NCBI GenBank assembly: GCA_017471985.1
Contig: JAFURE010000119.1
Coordinates: forward strand, 1 to 64,000
From: Akkermansia sp.
GTDB lineage: Bacteria; Verrucomicrobiota; Verrucomicrobiia; Verrucomicrobiales; Akkermansiaceae
Length of the DNA stretch: 64,000 bases
Direction of reading: 5' to 3'
Positions 25,315 to 33,051 of the stretch are shown piece by piece. A program made the translations under genes and the position numbers. A model generated the notes under the pieces. The model was given only the letters and a program-made list of their open reading frames with translations. It ran no database searches and was not told the origin of the DNA. Numbering within the stretch: the stretch's first letter is position 1; the number at the start of each line of letters is the position of its first letter.

Positions 25315-26355
25315 TTATTTTTTTGTCGTTTCGGGGGCATCGAGTTTGCTCAGGTCGATGATTTGCACCCCGGAGTTGGGCGCTGCAATGGAAACTTGAA
25401 GCACTTTGCCGGCCGGAGTGCAGTAGGCGGCTAGCTCTGCTCTGTTCTTCAGACGGAACTGGCAGGTAAGCTGCGTGCCGTTCTTCTGCTTCATAATCGG
25501 GGGACCGAGCAGCTCTGTCAGTTGAGACAGGGTCATATTGCGTGTAAGCAGATTGCGGGCTTCTTCGGCCGAGGGGCGCTTGCTGTCACGCTCCTCTATA
25601 GAGCTTATCAATTTTGCCGGGGTGAAGTTCTTGAGGGTGGCCGCTGCGATTTTCTGCAATTCGCGGGCTTTTGCTGCCGGTATACGTACGGGGCTGTTTT
25701 TCAGTCGAACCGGTATGGATGTGGCGCTTCTGCCTGTAATAGTGCTGTAGATAACGCATGCTGCCAGGTAGGTCCCTTCCGGCGTGGGGTGGGACATGTC
25801 ATCGGTGTGTAGTGGGGAGTTCGGGTGTTTGGCGTACCAGCGGCGCCATGCCTCACCCACGGGTGCTACTCGGGCTTTGCTTTGGATTGCAGCATTACAG
25901 TAGGTCAAAGCTGTGTCTTCATGCATGGATATCTGCAGGCGAACTTTGCCGCTTGTTTGTTCGGCGTGAGCCCAGGTCATGAAGAGTACGGGTTTGGCGC
26001 CGTGCTTGCGAGCCAGGTCGCTCCATCGCTGTACGGAGTCGAGCGTTTCCTCGGGCTTATATGCCGGGGTCTGGCTCTGGTCCTGCAGCAGTATATAGTC
26101 GTAGTTGCCTTTTTCCAGCATGCCAAGTCCTTTGCGATGCTGCGGGCTATTCAGAAAACCACGCAGACTCATGGCGCCTGCCGTGTATGAGTCGACCTGC
26201 ATCAACTGTCGATCGGCATTTGCCATGGCTTGGATGAGGGCAGGTAAATCGTTGCAGAAGGTGTAGCTGTTGCCGATGATGAGCAGGCGTTTTTCTTCAT
26301 CTGCGTACAGAGACAGGTGAAAAATCAAACAGAATAACAGGAGCAGGCGGTACAT
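25315..26355 (-). CDS. secreted SGNH/GDSL-family hydrolase
   Basis: This 346-residue protein has an N-terminal signal peptide (~residues 1-18, ending LYADEE). The nucleophile block is LLIIGNSYT (Ser about residue 29) and the C-terminal Asp-His block is DMSHPTPEGTYLAA. The family includes esterases acting on acetylated glycans and lipids. The C-terminal ~100 residues form a separate helical and beta region I do not recognise. It starts 1 base after the 5-formyl-THF cyclo-ligase gene, so it is the last gene of the marR-pgeF-cyclo-ligase operon. In a mucin forager a sialic acid or sugar O-acetylesterase is plausible, but the substrate cannot be read. Confidence 0.85.
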   Translation of the reverse strand: MYRLLLLFCLIFHLSLYADEEKRLLIIGNSYTFCNDLPALIQAMANADRQLMQVDSYTAGAMSLRGFLNSPQHRKGLGMLEKGNYDYILLQDQSQTPAYKPEETLDSVQRWSDLARKHGAKPVLFMTWAHAEQTSGKVRLQISMHEDTALTYCNAAIQSKARVAPVGEAWRRWYAKHPNSPLHTDDMSHPTPEGTYLAACVIYSTITGRSATSIPVRLKNSPVRIPAAKARELQKIAAATLKNFTPAKLISSIEERDSKRPSAEEARNLLTRNMTLSQLTELLGPPIMKQKNGTQLTCQFRLKNRAELAAYCTPAGKVLQVSIAAPNSGVQIIDLSKLDAPETTKK

Positions 26356-26356
26356 G

Positions 26357-26923
26357 TTATTGACGGAAATTTGAGGGGGTAATGATGTGCGGTATGGTTA
26401 GGTCGTGAGCTTCGGTGGGTATGCTCTCTAAAATCTGGCCGGGAAATGCCGCTGCTATCAGAGTGGCTTGAGGGCATTGCGGCAGATAGGTATCGTAGTA
26501 GCCACCACCGTACCCCAATCTGGCACCTTGAGCAGTGAAAGCTACACCGGGTACGATGATGATATCAAATTGCTGAGGGGGGATATAAGTTAATCCTTCA
26601 ATCGGGGCAGGAATGTTGCGGGAATCCGGCTGAATCTGTTCTTCCGGCCTGGTGATATGGTAGAAGTCCATCCGCCGAGCCTCTCGACAACGTGGTACTG
26701 CAAAGTGGTGTTGAGGGTACATGTTCAATAGCAGCAGCAAATTTACCTCGTGTGCCATGGGGGCGTATATGGCTACGGTGAGACTTTTCTGCCCCTTATT
26801 CAGAAAGGGGGCAAGCGCTCTACACAACTGCGCCGACTGCTCATTCCTGAGTTCAGTCGGCACGGAACGCAGGCGCTCCAGCATAACGCGCCGCAGACTG
26901 CGTTTGTTATCTTTTGTCTGCAT
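26357..26923 (-). CDS. 5-formyltetrahydrofolate cyclo-ligase
   Basis: This 188-residue protein shows the family signature IIVPGVAFTAQGARLGYGGGYYDTYL near residues 113-138, with the ATP-binding Gly-rich loop, and the expected N-terminal basic helices. It converts 5-formyl-THF to 5,10-methenyl-THF with ATP, clearing an inhibitory folate by-product. It lies 2 bases after pgeF and 1 base before the SGNH hydrolase gene. The length is normal for the family. Confidence 0.95.
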   Translation of the reverse strand: MQTKDNKRSLRRVMLERLRSVPTELRNEQSAQLCRALAPFLNKGQKSLTVAIYAPMAHEVNLLLLLNMYPQHHFAVPRCREARRMDFYHITRPEEQIQPDSRNIPAPIEGLTYIPPQQFDIIIVPGVAFTAQGARLGYGGGYYDTYLPQCPQATLIAAAFPGQILESIPTEAHDLTIPHIITPSNFRQ

Positions 26924-26925
26924 GC

Positions 26926-27597
26926 TTACTCCGGTTTGCGGCCGAAGAGGGCGAGCATGCGGCCGGTCTTTCCCTTTTCTACACGATAGGAGTAGAAGGT
27001 TTCGGTGTCGGCAGCTGTATCGAGCCCGCTGTCGATGATGTTGCCCGGCTCCAGTCCTGCCTGCTCGAGTTGTTCGCGTATGGCAGTAGGAATATCAACC
27101 TCATAATGCGGCGGGCGAATGCAGGGGGAAATGACGGCTATACAATTAGCGGCCTGTACACCCAGAGTTTTACGCATGGAGCGCAACATGGCGCCCACGA
27201 TATTCTGCTGAGTGCCAAGTTTGCCTGAGTGAGCCAGACCACGGCTGCCGGTCTCCTGATCATAAATCCATACTGCGGCACAATCGGCTACGTAGATGCC
27301 CAGGCAACAGTCGGCCTTGCCTCCGCAGAACAGGGCATCCGCCCCTTCAACGGGGAACGAACAGCCGATGTCTCCCACGAGTGCAACCTTGTTACCATGA
27401 ACCTGTTGAGCTCTGCGCAGCATTTTGGGGGGTATTCCTCCTTCCTGCAGCACCTGCTCATGGGTGGGGGTAAGGGCTGCAATAACGGCCTCGCGGTCGG
27501 TCGTTACCTCTACACCCGGAACCCGGGTAATAAAACGTGCGAAGTTTTCAGGAATGGCGTTCAGTCTGTCAAGATATGCCGGGGCGTAGGTGCTCAT
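26926..27597 (-). CDS. pgeF: peptidoglycan editing factor PgeF (YfiH/laccase-domain)
   Basis: This 223-residue protein keeps the His-Cys-His metal triad of the family: His in RAQQVHGNKV, Cys in YVADCAAVW and His in GLAHSGKLG. In E. coli this cytoplasmic enzyme is reported to remove misincorporated L-Ser from peptidoglycan precursors; older annotation as polyphenol oxidase or laccase refers to the same fold. The usual HAGWRG motif is replaced by HSGKLG, a mild divergence. It lies between marR (30 bases) and the folate cyclo-ligase gene (2 bases). Confidence 0.92.
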   Translation of the reverse strand: MSTYAPAYLDRLNAIPENFARFITRVPGVEVTTDREAVIAALTPTHEQVLQEGGIPPKMLRRAQQVHGNKVALVGDIGCSFPVEGADALFCGGKADCCLGIYVADCAAVWIYDQETGSRGLAHSGKLGTQQNIVGAMLRSMRKTLGVQAANCIAVISPCIRPPHYEVDIPTAIREQLEQAGLEPGNIIDSGLDTAADTETFYSYRVEKGKTGRMLALFGRKPE

Positions 27598-27627
27598 GGT
27601 AATTCGGGGAAACTAATTCCGGTTAAA

Positions 27628-28095
27628 TCAGTGAGATGTTGTTGTTTTTTTTCTACGGGAAATGAGTGTGCGAGCCTGTCCGGTACGGCTGGCATTGTCC
27701 TCCTTTGCCATTAAGTCAGCCAAGTCACGGGCAATGTTGCCACGCATGCGCTCGACCAGCTCCAGACCTTGTTCTGTGATTCGTACCATAATTTTGCGAC
27801 GGTCGGCGGCAGCAGTGTAGCGCTTCAGGTGACCGAGCTCCTGCAGTTTGTCAACCATGCCGGTGGCAGCTGCTGTGGAGTGGCCCATCATTCGGGCAAT
27901 GTTGCTCATGGAAAGGCTTTCTTCCTCGGCCAGATAGGTGAGAAGGAAGAACTGGGGGTAGGAAATTTTTCCTTGCGTCAGCTCAGGTGAGAGCCTGAGG
28001 ATACAGTTGCGCTGTGAAAAGAGGACGAAGTCTGCAAGGTGCTGAGCTTCATCTGTTATCAGGTTGTTCCGATTGGTGGGGAGAGAGGTTTTCAT
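27628..28095 (-). CDS. MarR-family transcriptional regulator
   Basis: This 155-residue protein has the winged helix-turn-helix of MarR proteins: SMSNIARMMGHSTAAATGMVD is the recognition region and LKRYTAAADRRKIMVRIT the wing with its DRR motif. It heads a probable four-gene operon with pgeF, the folate cyclo-ligase gene and the SGNH hydrolase gene. A promoter (28126-28153) and a 12-bp palindrome ACAATATATTGT (28238-28249) lie upstream. An AGGG sequence 6 bases before the ATG could act as a ribosome-binding site. The effector is unknown. Confidence 0.92.
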   Translation of the reverse strand: MKTSLPTNRNNLITDEAQHLADFVLFSQRNCILRLSPELTQGKISYPQFFLLTYLAEEESLSMSNIARMMGHSTAAATGMVDKLQELGHLKRYTAAADRRKIMVRITEQGLELVERMRGNIARDLADLMAKEDNASRTGQARTLISRRKKTTTSH

Positions 28096-28125
28096 GTGTT
28101 GCCCTTAGGTGTTTCGGTTACCTCA

Positions 28126-28153
28126 ATATTACGGTTTTGCTGACATTTTGCAA
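28126..28153 (-). promoter_or_regulatory. promoter of the marR operon
   Basis: On the minus strand TTGCAA (28153-28148) and TAATAT (28131-28126) are 16 bases apart, giving a 5' leader of roughly 25 bases. Confidence 0.5.
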
Positions 28154-28237
28154 GCACAAAATTCTGCCCGGTACTGCTCACGGAATGGGTGATTTTGCCC
28201 AAGACAGAGAATGTGGCACGATATTTTCTACGGGGGT

Positions 28238-28249
28238 ACAATATATTGT
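28238..28249. promoter_or_regulatory. 12-bp palindrome upstream of marR, possible operator
   Basis: ACAATATATTGT is a perfect palindrome ~85 bases upstream of the marR -35 element. MarR proteins bind AT-rich palindromes of similar size, but the distance from the promoter makes this tentative. Confidence 0.3.
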
Positions 28250-28277
28250 GCTTGGCGTGTAAAAAAATATTTTTACT

Positions 28278-28673
28278 TTAATTTGTAGTGGGCGCGATTC
28301 TCAGCACTTCGCGCAGCTCGGGTGTGAGAAGTCCGGCTGTATCGAGGCGTTCTATATGGGCGCAAATGGCACCCCAGATGAGTTGAAATTCCTGTACGAG
28401 GGTGGCGATGGAAATGTCCTCCTGAAGGGTTGAGTTGGGCAGCTTGAGCTGTCGGTCATGAATGGATTGAGCCTGTTGAGCCAGTTCTCTGAGTCTGGGC
28501 AGTGCTGCCTCTGTACTCATTTTGTCGGTGCAGCTACTGAGTACGAGTTCCGTTTCGGAGAGTAAATGAATGATTTCCTGAGCCAGAATGTGGTGAGTAT
28601 CTATCTGTTCCGCTGCGGCGTGGCATGCCGCAGCAGGAATAAGTAGAGCGCAGGTATACGGTAAGATCTTCAT
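28278..28673 (-). CDS. small exported protein of unknown function
   Basis: This 131-residue protein has a clear N-terminal signal peptide (MKILPYTCALLIPAAACHAAA) and a wholly helical mature part of ~110 residues with several Gln/Glu heptad-like segments. I recognise no family. A Cys in the signal peptide is not in a proper lipobox. It lies 15 bases after the zinc-ribbon membrane protein gene, in the same direction as valS, and ends the valS-led gene string. Confidence 0.75.
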   Translation of the reverse strand: MKILPYTCALLIPAAACHAAAEQIDTHHILAQEIIHLLSETELVLSSCTDKMSTEAALPRLRELAQQAQSIHDRQLKLPNSTLQEDISIATLVQEFQLIWGAICAHIERLDTAGLLTPELREVLRIAPTTN

Positions 28674-28688
28674 CGGAGAGGTTGTTTA

Positions 28689-29438
28689 TCAGTTATGTTT
28701 ATGCCGACGAATAAGGTGTTGAGGTGTACCGCAGCCCGGGCACCTAAACCAGAAGCAGAACAGGATATGCAGGGCAGTACAGAAAACGTGGCCTAGAAGT
28801 GGGAAGTTGTGAGCGTCTTTGTTACGGGAAAAATGTCGCCTGTTAAGTATAGGCATGCTACAGACCGGGCATTTGGTGTGCTTGGCATATGCAATATAAG
28901 GCAGAGCCCCTGCAACCAGAACTGCAAGTACCAGCTTGGCATTCAGTTCCGCCAATAAACCCATGAAGATGAGCAGTGGAACTGTTATCCAAGCCAAAAT
29001 ATCAACATAGAATAATATGGTGAAAATGGCTGATAAATAGGTTCGCAGAGGTCGGCTGTTATGGATACAGCGCCCTTTATCATACCCATTTTTCTGTTCT
29101 TCTCTGAGTGCTCCCTGTCTGGTCCTTCTATGGTGAGTTACAACAAGACGCGGATTGACGCGTTCGTAAGCCGTGACTTCCTTTGTTGGCTTTTGCTCAG
29201 TGTCTGTCTCGACTTGTATCTCGTGGGATGTTATTTTGCAGTGAGCAATAATCTCATCCAAACGCTGTTCGGTAAGCACCTGCATTTCCTGAGGGAAATG
29301 CTCGGTTGCTTTCAGAACATCGGTAAGCAGAGCATCGCGGCTGATTGATACCAACTGTTCGGCTTTGCTAATGCCGCAGATGGCCAGTGCCCGACGCTCT
29401 TGTTCGCTGATTTGCTGTAGATAATTACTATCAGTCAT
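28689..29438 (-). CDS. membrane protein with N-terminal helical domain and C-terminal zinc ribbon
   Basis: From the Met at 29438 the protein has ~249 residues. The N-terminal ~70 residues (LQQISEQERRALAICGISKAEQLVSISRDALL) resemble the helix-hairpin fold of DUF4332-type proteins. A polar linker follows, then two or three membrane helices (~135-180), then CPVC and CPGC pairs separated by ~45 residues, which can form a zinc ribbon. A longer start at 29471 would overlap the end of valS and adds only a non-conserved segment. The gene lies 16 bases after valS and is probably co-transcribed. Function unknown. Confidence 0.75.
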   Translation of the reverse strand: MTDSNYLQQISEQERRALAICGISKAEQLVSISRDALLTDVLKATEHFPQEMQVLTEQRLDEIIAHCKITSHEIQVETDTEQKPTKEVTAYERVNPRLVVTHHRRTRQGALREEQKNGYDKGRCIHNSRPLRTYLSAIFTILFYVDILAWITVPLLIFMGLLAELNAKLVLAVLVAGALPYIAYAKHTKCPVCSMPILNRRHFSRNKDAHNFPLLGHVFCTALHILFCFWFRCPGCGTPQHLIRRHKHN

Positions 29439-29454
29439 GTGCCCGTGAGCGCAA

Positions 29455-32124
29455 TTAGCTAAGTGCTGCAAGCATGGATTCTAACTGGGCTTTCTTGCTT
29501 TCCCATTCGGCAAGGCGTGCACGCTCCTGATCTACTACAGCGGCAGGTGCGCGGTCAACGAATGAGGCATTGCTCAGCTTAGCATTGCTCTTTGCAATTT
29601 CCTTGGTGATTTTCTCGAGCTCTTTACTTATACGGTTGCGCTCTGCTTCAACATCTACCAGACCATCCAGCGGCAGGAAGAGTTCACCGAACGGGGTGAG
29701 TGCAGTGGGAGTACCCTTGGGCGCCTCGTAATCCGGCTCGGCTGTAGCACTCTGAGCACCGGCCAGCAGAGCCAGTCGGGACATCAAATCCCCGTTGACA
29801 GGCAGTGCCGGTTTCACGATAAAGCGTACCTTCTTGTTAGTGGCCAGATTGTACTCCGCCTTGAGGTTTCGGGCTCTGTTGGCCGTATCATACAGGGCGG
29901 TGGACAGTGCGCGGGCTTTGGAAATGTCGGTATCGCTCAGTCCGGCCAGCAGGCTGTCGGCAGAGGGCAGCGGGGTGCTCATAAGGGGCTTGCCTTCATT
30001 GCGGGCGGCAAAGCCCAGGCTCTGCCACAGCTCCTCAGTAATGTGGGGCATAATGGGGGAGAGCAGGGCCAGATAGTGGCGAAGCACGGTATCGATAGTG
30101 TACAGCGTGGCGTTCTTTACAGCAGGTTCGCCCTCGCGCAGGTCGTTCTTCACGGCCTCGAGGAACAGGGAGCAGTATTCATTCCAGAAGAAGCTGTAGA
30201 GCGCCTGAGTGTAGGTGTTGAACTCATACTTGCTCAGGGCATCTGCCACGGTGATGTGCAGTTCTTTGAGCTTGGAGAGGATATCGATGTGCACCGGGGC
30301 AAACTTGGGAGCCTCGGTACCGGCCTCACCCTGCATCATGCGGAATCGGGCGGCATTGTACAGTTTGTTGGCGAAGTTCTTGCCCTCTTCAATCTGTTTT
30401 TCGTCGAACTTCACATCGGTACCGGTGGGGGCTATGCGCATGAGCCCGAATCGCAGGCCGTCTGCACCGTAGTGGGCGATGAGGTCGAGCGGGTCGGGGC
30501 TGTTGCCCAGACTCTTGCTCATCTTACGTCCCTGCAGGTCACGCACAATGGAGGTGAAGAACACGTTGCTGAAGGGCTTGCCATCGGCAAAACGATAGCC
30601 GGCCATAATCATGCGTGCCACCCAGAAGAAAATGATATCGGGGCCGGTTACGAGGTCACTGGTCGGGTAGAACTTGGCACGGCATTCATCGTCCATGGTG
30701 GCAAAGGGCCACAGCCAGCTGCTGAACCAGGTGTCGAGGGCATCTTCATCCTGTACCCAGTTTTCCGGGTCAGCCGGGGGCTCTACCCCCACGTAGATGT
30801 CACCGGCGGCAGCATCTGCTGCGTCGAGCTTAGCGGCCTCCTGCAGTTCGGCTGCCTTGTCCTTGCGGTACCATACGGGAATGCGGTGTCCCCACCACAG
30901 CTGTCGGGAAATGCACCAGTCCTGAATTCCCTCGAGCCAGTGAGCGTATGTCTTGGCCCAGTGGGCAGGGCGGAACACGATGTCACCGTTGGCTACGGCT
31001 TCAGCCGCTTCCTTCACGCAGGGGTATTTCAGGAACCACTGCATGCTCAGGCGGGGCTCGATGGGTACATCGGAACGCTGGGAAATGCCGACGTTGTTCT
31101 CATAGTCCTCCACCTTCTCCAGCAGCCCCTTGGCTTCAATCAGCTCGATGGACTTGTCGCGTGCAACAAATCGGTCGAGCCCGTGCAATTCGGGGCAGGC
31201 GGGGCAGTTGATGTGGCCATCGGCTGTCAGAATGTCAATGATTTCGAGGTTGTTCTTCATGCCGACCTCAAAGTCGGTGCGGTCGTGAGCCGGGGTAATC
31301 TTAAGTGCACCCGTACCGAAGTCAATTTCCACATGATCATCGGCAATGATGGGAATCTCGGTTTCAACGAGGGGGCGGATAACGGTCTTGCCCACCAGGT
31401 GGCCGAAGCGCGGGTCTTTGGGGTTCACCGCTACGGCAACGTCGGCCATGATGGTCTCGGGACGAGTGGTCGAAACGAGCAGTTGCCCACTGCCGTCGGC
31501 CAGTTTGTAACGAATGGTGTAAAGCTTGCTCTTGGAGGGTGTCATGATTACCTCCTCGTCAGAAAGCGCCGTACGGAGCACGGGATCCCAGTTCACCATG
31601 CGGTGCCCGCGATAGATAAGTCCCTCATGGAAAAGCTCGGTGAACACGCGAGCCACCTCGGGGGCATACACGTTGTCCATGGTGAAACGCTCGCGCTCCC
31701 AGTCGCAGGAGCAACCGAGTTTCTTGAGCTGGTTAATGATGATGCCGCCGTGTTTTTCCTTCCACTCCCACACCATCTTCATGAAGTCTTCGCGACCTAC
31801 ATCGTAGCGGGTACGGGGCGGGGTCTCTTTAGCCAGTTCTTTTTCAACTCGGGCCTGAGTGGCAATACCGGCGTGGTCGGTGCCGGGCAGCCAGAGCACT
31901 TCCTTGCCTTCCTGACGGGCGCGGCGAACCAGAATATCCTGAATTGTGTTGTTAAGTACGTGACCCATGTGCAGCACACCTGTCACATTGGGCGGGGGAA
32001 TGACAATACTGTATGCCGGTTTGTCAGATTTGGGGTCTGCGTGAAAGCAACCCTCTGACATCCAGCGGTTCTGCCATTTTTCTTCTACAACAGTCGGTTC
32101 GTAAGCCTTGGGCAATTCAGTCAT
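29455..32124 (-). CDS. valS: valyl-tRNA synthetase
   Basis: This class I synthetase of ~889 residues has PNVTGVLHMGHVLN (HIGH motif), the editing domain, a KMSKS motif (GRKMSKSLGN) and a C-terminal coiled coil (VDVEAERNRISKELEKITKE) that contacts tRNA. It charges tRNA-Val in the cytoplasm. I chose the start MTELPKAYEPT at 32124: it begins like other ValS proteins and lies 10 bases after a strong promoter (TTGCAT, 17 bases, TATAGT at 32135-32163). A start at 32163 would put the -35 and -10 elements inside the gene. Confidence 0.97.
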   Translation of the reverse strand: MTELPKAYEPTVVEEKWQNRWMSEGCFHADPKSDKPAYSIVIPPPNVTGVLHMGHVLNNTIQDILVRRARQEGKEVLWLPGTDHAGIATQARVEKELAKETPPRTRYDVGREDFMKMVWEWKEKHGGIIINQLKKLGCSCDWERERFTMDNVYAPEVARVFTELFHEGLIYRGHRMVNWDPVLRTALSDEEVIMTPSKSKLYTIRYKLADGSGQLLVSTTRPETIMADVAVAVNPKDPRFGHLVGKTVIRPLVETEIPIIADDHVEIDFGTGALKITPAHDRTDFEVGMKNNLEIIDILTADGHINCPACPELHGLDRFVARDKSIELIEAKGLLEKVEDYENNVGISQRSDVPIEPRLSMQWFLKYPCVKEAAEAVANGDIVFRPAHWAKTYAHWLEGIQDWCISRQLWWGHRIPVWYRKDKAAELQEAAKLDAADAAAGDIYVGVEPPADPENWVQDEDALDTWFSSWLWPFATMDDECRAKFYPTSDLVTGPDIIFFWVARMIMAGYRFADGKPFSNVFFTSIVRDLQGRKMSKSLGNSPDPLDLIAHYGADGLRFGLMRIAPTGTDVKFDEKQIEEGKNFANKLYNAARFRMMQGEAGTEAPKFAPVHIDILSKLKELHITVADALSKYEFNTYTQALYSFFWNEYCSLFLEAVKNDLREGEPAVKNATLYTIDTVLRHYLALLSPIMPHITEELWQSLGFAARNEGKPLMSTPLPSADSLLAGLSDTDISKARALSTALYDTANRARNLKAEYNLATNKKVRFIVKPALPVNGDLMSRLALLAGAQSATAEPDYEAPKGTPTALTPFGELFLPLDGLVDVEAERNRISKELEKITKEIAKSNAKLSNASFVDRAPAAVVDQERARLAEWESKKAQLESMLAALS

Positions 32125-32134
32125 GACGCGCGCA

Positions 32135-32163
32135 ACTATACAGTATTGCTCTCTGAAATGCAA
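32135..32163 (-). promoter_or_regulatory. promoter of valS with a very short leader
   Basis: On the minus strand TTGCAT (32163-32158) and TATAGT (32140-32135) are 17 bases apart, and the ATG at 32124 follows the -10 after 10 bases, implying a leader of only about 3-4 bases. Confidence 0.65.
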
Positions 32164-32184
32164 GCTTAATTGCTGTTATGATAC

Positions 32185-32222
32185 AAAATACGCTGTGCTT
32201 ATGTCACAACATAAGCACAGCG
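32185..32222 (-). terminator. intrinsic terminator after pdxJ
   Basis: A perfect 14-bp stem (CGCTGTGCTTATGT with ACATAAGCACAGCG) and 4-base loop lies 25 bases after the pdxJ stop; the following minus-strand sequence TATTTTGTAT is T-rich. Confidence 0.75.
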
Positions 32223-32247
32223 CAAAATGACAATTTATGGTGAGTCC

Positions 32248-32988
32248 TTACCACTCGTAGCCATCAATAGCAGCTCTCATTTCCTGAACAGCTGTCGTAA
32301 GTCCGGTGAAAATGGCTCGGGCTATGATGGTGTGGCCGATATTCAGCTCGGTGAGGTGGGGGACGGCGTTCAGTTCTGCCAGATTGGCTATCTGAATGCC
32401 GTGGCCGGCGTGTACCTCCAGCCCCAATTCGTGCCCCAGAGTGGCGGCGGCAATCAGTCGCTTGGTTTCGGCGGCTCGCTCTTCGCCCAGAGTGTTGGCG
32501 AACTTACCGGTATGCAGCTCAATCATGGCTGCTCCTATGGCGGCAGAGGCCCGCACCTGTTCCTCCTCGGGGTCGATGAACATGCTGACTTTGCTCCCAT
32601 TGGCCTGCAGGGCGGCAACAAGCGGTTGCAGGTCAGCTTCGTGCCCGGCTACACTCAATCCTCCTTCTGTGGTGATTTCCTCGCGACGCTCCGGCACCAG
32701 GCATACAAAGTCGGGTTTGAGTTTGAGGGCGAACTCGAGCATGGCCGGTGTTGCGCCCATCTCGAGGTTGAGGGGAAGTGGGATTTCGCGCCGTACGGTC
32801 ATGGCATCCGCGTCCTGCATGTGGCGGCGATCTTCTCGGACATGCAGAGTGATGGAGTCTGCTCCTCCCTGCATGGCAGCACGTGCGGCCTCGAGCACCG
32901 AGGGCTCAGTGTTGTGGGAATCGAGCATGGTCGCATAGCGCGCCTGTCGCAGAGTGGCTACGTGGTCTATGTTTACTCCGAGGTGCAT
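32248..32988 (-). CDS. pdxJ: pyridoxine 5'-phosphate synthase PdxJ
   Basis: At 246 residues it has the length and motifs of PdxJ: LGVNIDHVATLRQAR at the start, GADSITLHVREDRRHMQD, NLEMGATPAM, VPERREEITTEGGL and the C-terminal LNIGHTIIARAIFTGL. It condenses 1-deoxyxylulose-5-phosphate with 3-amino-2-oxopropyl phosphate to pyridoxine 5'-phosphate. PdxA, the preceding enzyme, is encoded ~12 kb away at 44110. The gene is flanked by terminators on both sides (33008 and 32185), so it is transcribed alone. Confidence 0.96.
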   Translation of the reverse strand: MHLGVNIDHVATLRQARYATMLDSHNTEPSVLEAARAAMQGGADSITLHVREDRRHMQDADAMTVRREIPLPLNLEMGATPAMLEFALKLKPDFVCLVPERREEITTEGGLSVAGHEADLQPLVAALQANGSKVSMFIDPEEEQVRASAAIGAAMIELHTGKFANTLGEERAAETKRLIAAATLGHELGLEVHAGHGIQIANLAELNAVPHLTELNIGHTIIARAIFTGLTTAVQEMRAAIDGYEW

Positions 32989-33007
32989 AGTGGCTTTGGT
33001 GGTTTAA

Positions 33008-33041
33008 TAAAAAAAGCCCTGCGGACTCGCGCCCGCAGGGC
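33008..33041 (-). terminator. intrinsic terminator after purH
   Basis: A 9-bp GC stem (GCCCTGCGG with CCGCAGGGC) is followed on the minus strand by seven T, directly after the purH stop and before the pdxJ ATG. Confidence 0.9.
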
Positions 33042-33051
33042 AGAGATTTTA

